This document shows positions 25,951 through 35,083 of a DNA stretch of 64,000 nt, piece after piece. The DNA is taken from NCBI GenBank assembly GCA_963556495.2, contig OY747702.1, positions 50,076,286-50,140,285 of the forward strand. The letters run 5' to 3'. The stretch is from Valencia hispanica. Its lineage: Eukaryota > Chordata > Actinopteri > Cyprinodontiformes > Valenciidae. The notes under the pieces were generated by a model that saw only the letters and a list, made by a program, of their open reading frames with translations, was not told where the DNA came from and made no database searches. How positions within the stretch are numbered: position 1 is the first letter of the stretch; each line of letters begins with the position of its first letter. The position numbers and the translations under genes are program-made.

Positions 25951-26570
25951 TTTTTCGAAACACATTTACAATCTTACCGAAACACATTTACAAGTTTACC
26001 GAAACACTTTTACAAATTTACAGAAACACATTTACAAGTTTACCAAGACACATTTACAAGTTTACCGAAACACTTTTACAAATTTACCAAAACACTTTTA
26101 CAAGTTTACCGTAACACATTTACAATTTTACCGAAACACATTTACAAATTTACCGAAACACATTTACAAGTTTACCGAAACACTTTTACAAATTTACAGA
26201 AACACATTTACAAGTTTACCAAAACACATTTACAAGTTTACCGAAACACTTTTACAAATTTACCAAAACACATTTACAAGTTTACCAAAACACATTTACA
26301 ATTTTACCGAAACACATTTACAAATTTACCGAAACACATTTACAATCTTACCGAAACACATTTACAAGTTTACCGAAACACTTTTACAAATTAACCGAAA
26401 CAGTTTTACAAATTTACAGAAACACATTTACAAGTTTACCGAAACACATTTACAAGTTAAAAAAAGAAACACTTTTACAAATTTACAGAAACACATTTAC
26501 AATCTTACTGAAACACTTTTACAAGTAAAAAAAACAACACTTTTACAAGTTTAACAAAACACTTTTACAA
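25951..26570 (+). repeat. 22-bp minisatellite in the left arm (about 28 units)
   Basis: The unit begins CGAAACACATTTACAAG and ends TTTAC, with small variants (CACTTTTACAAA, AATCTTAC). Three units equal 66 bases, so one frame stays open for over 200 codons with a 22-residue period. This is a by-product of the unit length, not a protein. There are no unique spacers between units, which excludes a CRISPR array. Confidence 0.9.
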
Positions 26571-26639
26571 AGACATGACCTGGAAGTGATACTGCAGGGA
26601 TGAGGTTAGGGTCGGGACAAGACCAAAGTAGTAACAGTA

Positions 26640-26927
26640 ATGGAATCGATCCTGCCAGCAGCTCAATCTGCAGAGATGTTTTGCGGAATCTATTTTGAAG
26701 TTTTAGGGACATTTTGTGGTGATTGTGGACATAGTTTGGACTTTGAGAAGGGAGAGGGAGAAGAGGTCGGTTTTATGGACTGCCTCGTAAAGTATTTAAA
26801 CGAAGGCCACTCATACAGTGTGATTGTTGACATGATGGAACGGCTTCACAGTGTCCGTCTGTCTTTGCGGACCGTGAAAACGAAATTAAATAATGCCGGA
26901 TTCTACCGCAGAAAAAACTTAATCTGA
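26640..26927 (+). CDS. Small helix-turn-helix-like protein of the 25.9-kb element
   Basis: This is a 95-codon frame. After MESILPAAQSAEMFC it has a CGDCGHSLDF pair of cysteines and then FMDCLVKYLNEGHSYSVIV...SLRTVKTKLNNAGFYRRKNL. The second half resembles the N-terminal helix-turn-helix segment (LxxGhSYxxI...SLRTLKxxLxxxGLYRRK) placed before the integrase-type DDE core in many predicted fish transposase proteins, as I remember them. The DDE core is absent. The first 15 codons lie inside the left inverted repeat, so their antisense copy exists in the right arm. It could be a DNA-binding remnant or a repressor-like peptide. No promoter or splice evidence was seen. Confidence 0.45.
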   Translation: MESILPAAQSAEMFCGIYFEVLGTFCGDCGHSLDFEKGEGEEVGFMDCLVKYLNEGHSYSVIVDMMERLHSVRLSLRTVKTKLNNAGFYRRKNLI

Positions 26928-27107
26928 AGTAGATATCAGAAACGCCATCAGACCTCTTCCCCCTAAAACTTGAAAATAGATTTGGAAAAACGGGCAAAAC
27001 ATCTCTGCAGATTGAGCTGCTGGCAGGATCGATTCCATTACTGTTACTACTTTGGTCTTGTCCTGACCCTAACCTCATCCCTGCAGTATCACTTCCAGGT
27101 CATGTCT

Positions 27108-27412
27108 TTGTAAATGTGTTTCAGAAAGATTGTAAATGTGTTTCTGTAAATTTGTAAAACTGTTTCGGTAAACTTGTAAATGTGTTTCAGTAAACTTGTA
27201 AATGTGTTTCGGTAAGATTGTAAATGTGTTTCGGTAAGATTGTAAATGTGTTTTGGTAAGATTGTAAATGTGTTTCTGTAAATTTGTAAAAGTGTTTCTG
27301 TAAACTTGTAAATGTGTTTCGGTAAACTTGTAAATGTGTTTCTGTAAACTTGTAAATGTGTTTCGGTAAACTTGTAAATGTGTTTCGATAAAAATGTAAA
27401 AGTGTTTCAGGT
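27108..27412 (-). repeat. 22-bp minisatellite in the right arm (about 14 units)
   Basis: This is the same 22-bp unit as in the left arm but on the minus strand, roughly half as many copies. The minus strand therefore carries a similar artefactual open frame of about 130 codons. Together with the left array it can form a stem of several hundred base pairs. Confidence 0.9.
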
Positions 27413-27705
27413 TAATGTAATTTTGTTTTGCACTTCCCGGCCACTGTAAAAAAGAGATTAAAGTCAATATTTATGAGAATAAAGTTGTCATTTACTATTT
27501 TAAAGTAATTATGAGTTTAAATTAGTTATTTATAAGAATCAAGTAGCTAGTTATTTATGAAAAGTCATATTTTACGAAATTAAACTCATTTAAGAAAAAA
27601 AGTAATTTAATAGAATTAAAGTTATAAATTAGGAGATTAAAATAATTTATGAGATTTATGGAGTGAAATCAACTTTGCTAACCCTCACAAAAAGCTCTTA
27701 ACAAT

Positions 27706-27746
27706 GCACCACCTAGTGCAACGCTTTGTGTTGCACTAGGTGGTGC
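27706..27746. repeat. Perfect 17-bp hairpin
   Basis: Arms 27706-27722 (GCACCACCTAGTGCAAC) and 27730-27746 are exact reverse complements around a 7-base loop (GCTTTGT). The stem is shorter than a typical animal pre-microRNA. It might be a foldback element end or a cruciform site. Confidence 0.8.
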
Positions 27747-27749
27747 TAA

Positions 27750-29089
27750 CTACTAGCTAGTGTTGCATTCTACTTTTTTGGGGCTATTTTTTATTATGCA
27801 GTACATATGTTTTAACTATATCTTTAAGTAAGCGTTTAGAAGTAATAGGCCTGTTTATATTATTCAGGGTAGTAAAACATGACTCTTTTACCAGTATTTT
27901 ATGGGTTTAAGGTTTTAAGTAAACAAACTCTTGAGTAAAGATATGAACTGAAAGCAGGGAGGATCGGTTATAACTCTAGTTCATGTTACAACCCTAGTTC
28001 ATGGTACGGTCAGGAGACCTGGAGAAAATATATGATCTGTCAAGATGTGGAAGGAGGAGAGAGGAGTCATGTGATATGTTCTTTGTTCTTCTGTAATAAA
28101 AATGGTACACCCTGGTAGAGAAGCGAGTCAGATCTTTTCTGGCTCCCATCTGCAGGTGCGTCCACTGTGAAACAGATATCTGTTTGTGTGTGTTGTTTTA
28201 CTCTCTGTCTCTCAGTTCTGGGTCTTATTTTGAAACAGTTCCCGCCGGGGTTTTGGAGTTCGGCGCCCCCACCTCTCTGAGTAGAAAGTGAGTTGCAGAG
28301 GAAGCCGACACTAGGTAACGTCCTAAGCAGTCTAATCTGTATTGGGCGAGTAAGACTTTTCCAGAGTCTGTTAACTGTCAACAAACCATAAGTACTTCTT
28401 CTAACCAGACCCAGCACCAGGGCAATTTAGCTGGGAGGGCCGCAGCTTATTTTGGGTGGGCCCAGTCTTTATTTAACCCCTTAACGTTTTTACCTCCCGT
28501 TGGCAGTGTGTTAAATATCTCCTGGTCAAAACTATCCTTTTTGACACTATGTACATATTCATATTATACAGAATTTAAAAAGGGAGGGGCTGAGGTAGGT
28601 TCTGGGGTTTTTCTAAACGATCGCTCTGCTCTTGATTGGTGGTCAAAACGTTTTTATTTTGTTTTCCAAAATTAGCCGTGGTTGAGTCACTCTCAACATC
28701 ATGCTGTGTATGTAAGTGAGCCACATTCCTTTATAGAAGATCATGGTCGCTCAGCGGGAGCTGTGGTTAAGTCGCGCTGATTCAGAGAGAAATGAGCAGA
28801 TGTCACCAAACAACCGGCTTGGTAAAAATAGGAAGAGTTACTCGCAAACCAGTTAATAAAAACAGCAAACAGAAAACACAGCAACAAGCCCTGCTTCTTC
28901 CATGTCGATTCTCTTATTTTTCTGCTGCTTGATCAGTGACGCTACTCGCTGCCAAAACTGTCCTGATACACTCAGAAAGAAAAATTAATGTAATGTCCAA
29001 CTCACCCTTCTTAGCTGCGCCTGCACATGTGGATGTGCAGTTCTGTGGAGAACCATCATCTTGAACAAAAACAATTATTTTACGTCCAG
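27750..29089. other. Intergenic DNA; possible LTR-like patch
   Basis: No gene was seen. The segment 28070-28260 has AATAAAAATGG followed about 150 bp later by a GGCGCCCCC stretch, which could be the R-U5 end of a retroviral-type LTR before a primer site. Neither LTR boundary nor coding sequence was found, so I do not name it. Confidence 0.3.
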
Positions 29090-29093
29090 TTAA

Positions 29094-29746
29094 AGGCAGG
29101 GTATACGATTTCGTTTTAAAACACTTTTTATAAAACTACAGTGGCAACCTATAAGTTAGGAGTTCCTAAACCGAGTAATTTAAATTTTTTCTACAGCGAG
29201 AAACCCTGGGAAAACCTCATCCAATCAACTTCCACGGTCCGTCCAAGATAACAGGCTTGTAAGCAAAGCTTCCGTGTTCCAGCACTTCCCCCTCTGCATG
29301 TCCCCTTCATGTGCACGCAACGCTCGTTCTAGCCTGTAAACAGGAAGTGAGCTCGCGCTAAAATGAACCGAAAACGCAAAGCTGTTGTGGAATTAGCAAC
29401 AAGAAAGAAGAAAGCCGACCAAGAGCGTGCTTAAAGCCGAATCTGCATCGGAGCTGATGCATTTACACGGTGGCGTCAACTCAAGGAAGCTAAGGGCTGG
29501 CTAACGGATGCGTTGGTTGCTGATTTTCTCCTGGACAGGTAAGATCATGTTATATTTTGTGACTTTGGTTGAAATGGCGGAGTGAAGTGTGAAGTGAAGT
29601 GGCGGAGACCCAAGGAGCCATGCTGGCTGTGCGTGCCTGTGTTATGGAGGCGTGGCTTAGTGGGAGAGCATGAAGCAAGGGGTGGGACTTTTTATTTTTC
29701 AATAACGCCCTCTCAAGGAGCGCTCCCAGAATCATATACCCTGCCT
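29094..29746. mobile_element. TTAA-flanked MITE, 653 bp
   Basis: TTAA flanks both sides (29090-29093 and 29747-29750). The left end AGGCAGGGTATACGATTTCG matches the right end read inward, AGGCAGGGTATATGATTCTG. It contains a short exon-like piece of a transposon protein (next entry), so it is an internal-deletion derivative of a larger TTAA-targeting, probably Kolobok-type, transposon. Confidence 0.75.
29363..29538 (+). pseudogene. Exon remnant of a transposon protein inside the MITE
   Basis: ATG 29363 opens MNRKRKAVVELATRKKKADQ, hits an in-frame TAA at 29432, and continues in frame as ICIGADAFTRWRQLKEAKGW then LTDALVADFLLD. It ends at a good splice donor (CAG/GTAAGA). The IG..F.RWR.L...KG..TD....FLLD pattern recurs in predicted fish transposon proteins. 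It is non-functional here. Confidence 0.5.
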
Positions 29747-30015
29747 TTAATGTACTCCAATAAAGTACTTAGTCTGCGAGTCTTCCTCAATCCAACTCTG
29801 CCGCTAAAAACCTTTGTAAATTCCTTTCTTGCGTGTATTTCTCCGAATGTTTACATCATGACTGCCAGTTAGAATGCTCTTAATAACGCGCTTCTTCTTG
29901 TTCTTGATAATTATTCACGGCTGGGAAACAATTAATTGGTGGGTTACTGCCACCAACTGGAAAGAAGCGTTGACCAGAATGTCATTTTAGGGTCATTTCT
30001 ATTCTGCATCCTTCT

Positions 30016-30054
30016 AAGGACCCGTCCTCCCCGGTCTACATAGGACGGGTCCTT
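30016..30054. repeat. 13-bp inverted repeat AAGGACCCGTCCT
   Basis: Exact 13-bp arms (30016-30028 and 30042-30054) surround a 13-base spacer that contains CGGTCTACA. GGTAGACCGG follows at 30063, a further inverted copy of part of the spacer. The layered symmetry suggests a transposon terminus, but no partner end was identified. Confidence 0.7.
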
Positions 30055-30440
30055 CCTCGACTGGGTAGACCGGATGTTAGCAGCTGTGAATTTTGGCGGT
30101 CTAGCCTTCAGATCAATTCCTCCGCGAATGTTCTGTCGCCTAGCAACCATGACGGTGCTAAACACAAACTGGTAAAAATGGAGCTAGAAATCTTCCCGAG
30201 TTTTCTTAGGATTTTTCTTTATTCTAGAGGACCTACAGGAGTTTTACGGTTGCCGGCATGCTTTATATCTCCGGCTGAGAGGTAATCATATTTTATTTAC
30301 TTCTACAGAATGACAAGTTAATTTCAGCTAGTTTTATGGATAATTTCAGCAACTGAGTGACTGGTGATCAAATGTACACACTTAATATATACTATATATA
30401 AACTAAATATTACATTATAACATTTTCTAGTATTCAGTTG

Positions 30441-30593
<153 letters not shown>

Positions 30594-31010
30594 TAATGCT
30601 CAGCAGTCCACAAATGGTTCTGTATGAACTGATGCAATGTAATTGCATTGCACCGACTTGCTGTTGGCTCTCGGAGAGCAGTCCAGGGCTGCACCGCTGT
30701 TCAGTGAGAGTAACAAGGATACGTGCTTCATCCAGTCTCCATTAACCTCAGAAAGAGTAACTAGTCTTTTTGTTTTGTTTGTTTGTAGGGATGTGTGTAG
30801 GATGTTTGTGAAAACAAACAAAACATTTTTTGTTTTTGTTTTCACACACATACACATATCCTAATGTCCTTTTGGGATCAATGAAGAATTTTTGAGTTTG
30901 AACATATCGTTTTTTTAACCTGTTGATGTCTTGCAAATCTGCACTTTCTGAATAAATAAACTGAATAGATTTTTTAAAAAACCAGTGCAACAATAACATA
31001 AAATATTTAA

Positions 31011-31601
31011 AGGGGGGGTATTATGCAAAATTGACTTTCTGAAGCTTGATATCCTGAGAAGCTGTGTTTAAAAACATACCTGAAGTGTTGCTCTGACCCA
31101 TTCACTCATGTTAGAGTCTCTGCCGGTCTCTGCTGGTAGTTCTCGGGGTTGCTGAAACGCCTGCTCCCACCTATCCCCGCCTTTTCCACCCATGTCCTCC
31201 ACCGAGCTTACGTACTCAGCCGAGAGCCTCGCCCCTGGAGGGCTCCCCTACCCCTCTCCACCCCTCCCCCACCCCTCACAACTACGGCTGAGTCCCAGGT
31301 GCAGTAATTATAACACACCAGCTGTGCGTCTTTTGTGGGATTTTTTTTTCCGACTCCGTGCATGCTGCGATGATGCACTGTATGTGACAAACTGAAGGGG
31401 GTGTGTCAGAAAGAGTAGGAGGGTCTTAGAGAGGCACAGGCGAAAAATCAAAACCGTCCAATAGGGAAGTAAATTTCGTTAAGGTAGATTTGGACATATG
31501 ACGGACTTTTAAAAGACTTAAGGTGACAATTTTATTGGAGTGTGCTAAAGAAGGGTAATATGTGCCTGGAAGAAGCATAATACCCCCCCCCCCCTCCCCC
31601 T
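31011..31601. mobile_element. TTAA-flanked MITE, 591 bp
   Basis: TTAA flanks both sides (31007-31010 and 31602-31605). The left end is AGGGGGGGTATTATGC; the right end, read inward, is AGGGGGAGG plus a G run and then TATTATGC. The G run has expanded on the right. No transposase is present. Confidence 0.75.
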
Positions 31602-31605
31602 TTAA

Positions 31606-33929
31606 TTTTTTAATACAATTGCAGGTCATAACAGCATATGCTCTTATCCACAACATCTTCCTCAGTGCTGGTGACATTGTGGCCCCTGGGGATGAGCTGA
31701 GATGATGTAGCAGAGGATGAGGCTGGTTTGGAGAAATCAGCGTTGCTCTCCGGTGGGACAAATTGTCTTCTGAATACATCTTATTGATGTGGCAGCCGTT
31801 GATTGAGTCAGCCCTGGACGATGTAGTGGACAGTGCGAAGAAGCTGCCCTAAGCCCCGATGTTCCCCTCGTCAACCAGAAAAGACCAGGCAGGGATCTCA
31901 GCTGGAAACTCCATCCACATCTCTGATCTTTATTCAGCCGATCCAGGAAAAGTACCTCTTTATTTTAATAAAGCTTCAAGATTGGTCCAGGAAGAGGACA
32001 TTCAGGTTAATCTTACATGAATAACCACAAATAACTACACAATAATTTATCCTCATGTCAATTTTTTCTATTTCTTTTTCAATAGTCATTTTAAATTGTT
32101 CAAAGTATGCTTTATGTTCATATAAAAAAAAAACTTTAATAATAATGTAACTGTTAAAAAATGACTTGATATTTACTATATGTTTTAATCAATTTATTTA
32201 AAACAACCATCAAACAACTAAATAACCAATGTGACAAAAACATAAATTGACAAATAGAAAACAGTCTCTCCTCTCCTCTCCTCTCCTCTCCTCTCCTCTC
32301 CTCTCCTCTCCTCTCCTCTCCTCTCCTCTCCTCTCCTCTCCTCTCCTCTCCTGCTTCATGTCCTAAACAAGAAACAGACCAACAAAAAAACTTTTAGGAA
32401 AATCTATATTTATTAACAAAATCAGTAATAAATTATGTACTGATGCACTGCTGCACATGTACATAAAGTACTTTTTCATAAAAGTAAAAAAATCTCTTTT
32501 TTTGGGGCCAACAAGGGGTGCCTTTTCCCTCCAGATCCACCAGAATTGTTCTCATAAAATAAATAGAAAATTAGTGAAGATCAGGAACATGGCAACTATG
32601 TTAATTCAATAATTAACACAGGAGATCACATACTGAGATCACAGGTTCTGTAGTTTTTGAGGTTTGATAAAACTTTTCTAAGCATAAGATGTGAAACTGG
32701 ATTTATTCTTCCACCTCCATGACACCGTGGCCCAATGTTGCACCGGTAAAGAGGTAATAATTTCTCCCAAAAGGAGTTGTCTTTTTCCTTTATAAGCAAA
32801 AACCAAAATTAGCTGTGTATAAGCATTTAAAACTTACAATTGAAACTATACTCCCCTTCCGCTTTGCCTGCTGTTTTCTTCCACCACTGTTGCTGGAACA
32901 AAATTCTCCCGTTCGGCCCACAATGCATCTTAGGATATGGAGAGCGTTGAAGGATACACAGGACCCATCCTTCAAATCGGGGAAAATAAGGACGGATTTG
33001 TGGGCCACATTTGAAGGAGTCTTTGGACAGCCTCTGTGACGTAACTGTCCTTAAAATCCGGCCCTAGAAGGATTCAGCCCCTGAATTTGGACAAAGCCTT
33101 AGAAGACGACTGTATCAAAGTGTCTTATTTTGCCGTATCCAAAACTCCCTATTAGTAACCTATCGCACCCTCTGTTGGTTGTCTTGGGCCAATACATTTG
33201 CATGAGGCATTGTAATCTGTCATGGGCGGGCACTTGTACAGTAAAGTCAGCTTGGTGGCCAACAGCCTCATGTTGGCGAGCTAACGCTAGCTACTAAAAA
33301 CTTGTAACATTTGTACCATGACAAATGTACAATCTTTTTATGGTAAAAGGGTGTCCTCTAAACATTTAATTAACAATTTGTTTTATGTTTAAAGCAAAAA
33401 AAGTCATAGAATTTTGAGCCAGATGAGTCAGAGTCAGGACCTCACCAAGACCTCGTAAATGTTACTTTTTATTGAAGCCTGTACTTTTCCTTTCAGACTT
33501 CCACCTGACAGCCCATGAACATTTAGAACTCTGTTTGAGTTGTTGGAGTTCAGACCTTTTTTTACTGACTTTGGGATGTTAGCAAAATATGTGTCACCGT
33601 AAAGAAAGTGACCGTTGCCTTGGCTACCGCGATTGTGTTTACATTAGGAGCAGCGGTGGGTTGGACACCATAAGGCAGACAATACTGTCGACTTTTAGCA
33701 CAACTTCTGCGTGAAGGTCTACAGACTGCTAAACATATTAGACAGCTTTACTAGAACTTGACAGCTAAAAGGGTTTGTATGAGTCCAAAAGGTTACATTA
33801 GGTGTACAGATGTAACAAAAGACTGAGTAATCAAAAACGTATATTTAAATAGCTATATGCAGTAAAAATGTATTTGCAATGGTTTATTAAATGTAATTTA
33901 CATTTACTGCTATAACATTACTTAACTCA
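31606..33929. other. Intergenic DNA with a (CTCTC)n tract
   Basis: No gene was recognised. A CTCTC pentanucleotide tract occupies 32267-32351. Around 32970-33075 the sequence has several GGATTC, CCATCC and AAGGA inverted motifs, probably a decayed transposon end, but no duplication was found. Confidence 0.4.
32267..32351. repeat. (CTCTC)n pentanucleotide microsatellite
   Basis: About 17 uninterrupted pentamer units form a pure polypyrimidine/polypurine tract, which can form triplex DNA. Confidence 0.95.
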
Positions 33930-34583
33930 ATTCAATTCAGTTTATTTATATAGCGCCAATTCACAACACATGTCATCTCAAGGCACTTAACAAGAAGTAA
34001 TTTCAATACATTTATACAAACATTCCAATCAGTTAAAAAGTTTCCTATTTAAGGAATCCCAGCAGATTGCGTCAGTCATTGGCGTGAGGTTGGGCAGACT
34101 TTCCAACCACAGCAATCCTTCAGCAATCCCTCATACTGAGCAAGCATGTAGCGACGGTGGAAAGGAAAAACTCCCCTTTAACAGGAAGAAACCTCCAACA
34201 GAACCAGGCTCAGTAGGAGCGGCCATCTGCCACGACCGTCTGGGGGTTTGAGAAGACAGAGCAGAGACACAGACGGAACAGAGGATCTGAAATAAGAGAA
34301 CTTTCTATGTTACAGAAAGTAAAAAGTTGATAACAGGACACTGTGGATGTTCAGTTACTGGAAGCATCATCCCAGTCGATGCCCCCCGTTCAACAGGGCA
34401 TTGCAGCCAAGCAGGATACCAGACCAGGTATATCTTCTATGGAGAGAAAAACACTGAGAGAATACAAAGCAGTCGAAATAGCAGAATGTACTGTAATAAA
34501 ACTGGAGAGTATTAGTAGAAAAGGAAGTAGCAGAGTGAAGAAAATTGGTAAGTCTGTCCTCCAGCAGTCTAAGCCTTTAGCAG
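33930..34583 (-). mobile_element. L2-like LINE copy, part before the gypsy insertion
   Basis: In reverse orientation, the LINE 3' UTR starts with the AATTCAATTCAGTTTATTT tail and runs to ...AAGCCTTTAGCAG. The other half continues at 41378 (GCAGCATAACTACAGAG). An uninterrupted relative at 19028 reads TAGCAGCATAACTACAGAG, which proves the gypsy element split this copy. It is closely similar to the 18.4-kb copy. Confidence 0.9.
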
Positions 34584-34948
34584 TGTTGCAGGATTTGCCA
34601 CATCAGATGTGATTGTTAGCTCAGTGTATGGTGTGTATTGCGGGGTGTGGTTGTGCGCGTGCGCGCAGCGCTAAGTGTGGTGAGTTTAACTTCCGCCCGG
34701 TGTGTATATGCGGGCAGCCGGGGTAGGCAGCAGCAGGAAAGTACGTGGAGTGTATTAATTTGCGTTGCAGCGATTAAAGCCCATCTCTCCAGTGACCCAG
34801 TGCCTTGGCTGTTTTTCTGTGCTCCACCACATCGACGCAAGAGACGGGAGTTAACCCCGGAGACGGAACGGTGTCTTCGGCCCTGGAGGAAGTCTCTCCC
34901 CTGTGTCTCCAGACCACGGTCAGGGGGCTGAAGCAGGAAGGGTTAACA
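34584..34948 (+). repeat. 5' LTR of the gypsy element (365 bp)
   Basis: It begins TGTTGCAGGATTTGCC and ends AGGGTTAACA (TGTT...AACA). A TATA-like GTGTATATGC lies near 34703 and an ATTAAA poly(A) signal at 34773-34778. It differs from the 3' LTR by six substitutions, three of them within a GTGTGG/CGCGTG segment at 34649-34660 that contains CpG or TpG sites. Confidence 0.93.
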
Positions 34949-34949
34949 C

Positions 34950-34967
34950 TGGCGACCACGAAGGGAC
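34950..34967 (+). other. Gypsy primer-binding site, tRNA-Arg type
   Basis: TGGCGACCACGAAGGGAC begins one base after the LTR. As I recall the tRNA, it is the exact complement of the 3' end of a vertebrate tRNA-Arg (UCG family) including CCA. Confidence 0.65.
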
Positions 34968-35083
34968 CCTCTCACGTCGCTAAAAGAAAAAACAAATGGT
35001 GAGCAGTGAAGGAATCAGAGGCTGAAAATAAAGCCGAGTGACTGTGTTTACAAGTGTATTAGCCTGTATCCGAGCTAGCTAGC

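Larger units (their letters stand above)
25888..27446. mobile_element. Transposon-like element with minisatellite-filled long inverted repeats
   Basis: The 6-base sequence TAAAAA flanks it exactly (25882-25887 and 27447-27452). The two arms are inverted repeats: 25888-26684 (797 bp) and 26994-27446 (453 bp). The outer ends read CGGTGGCCGGGAAGTG (left) and CAGTGGCCGGGAAGTG (right, inward); the left end has an extra tandem copy of CCGGGAAGTG. Each arm then has GCAAAACAAAATTACA, a long array of 22-bp units, and an inner unique part (GACATGACCTGGAAGTGATA ... GCAGAGATGTTTTGC) that is nearly identical between arms. The arms differ in length because of unit number. The 309-bp core holds a small open frame. 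Duplication and inverted ends make it a DNA transposon. The superfamily is uncertain; an integrase-type (IS3EU-like) origin is possible. Confidence 0.8.

Noticed and set aside
25901..26554. 217-codon open frame with a 22-residue repeat
   Set aside because: Produced by the 22-bp minisatellite (three units make 66 bp, keeping one frame open). The inverted arm gives a similar frame on the other strand, so it is structure and not a protein.
25951..26570. CRISPR-like regular repeats
   Set aside because: The units are head to tail with no unique spacers, and the context is a eukaryotic transposon.
28070..28270. Retroviral-type LTR end with primer site
   Set aside because: AATAAA and GGCGCCCCC are present, but no LTR start, duplication or coding region was found.
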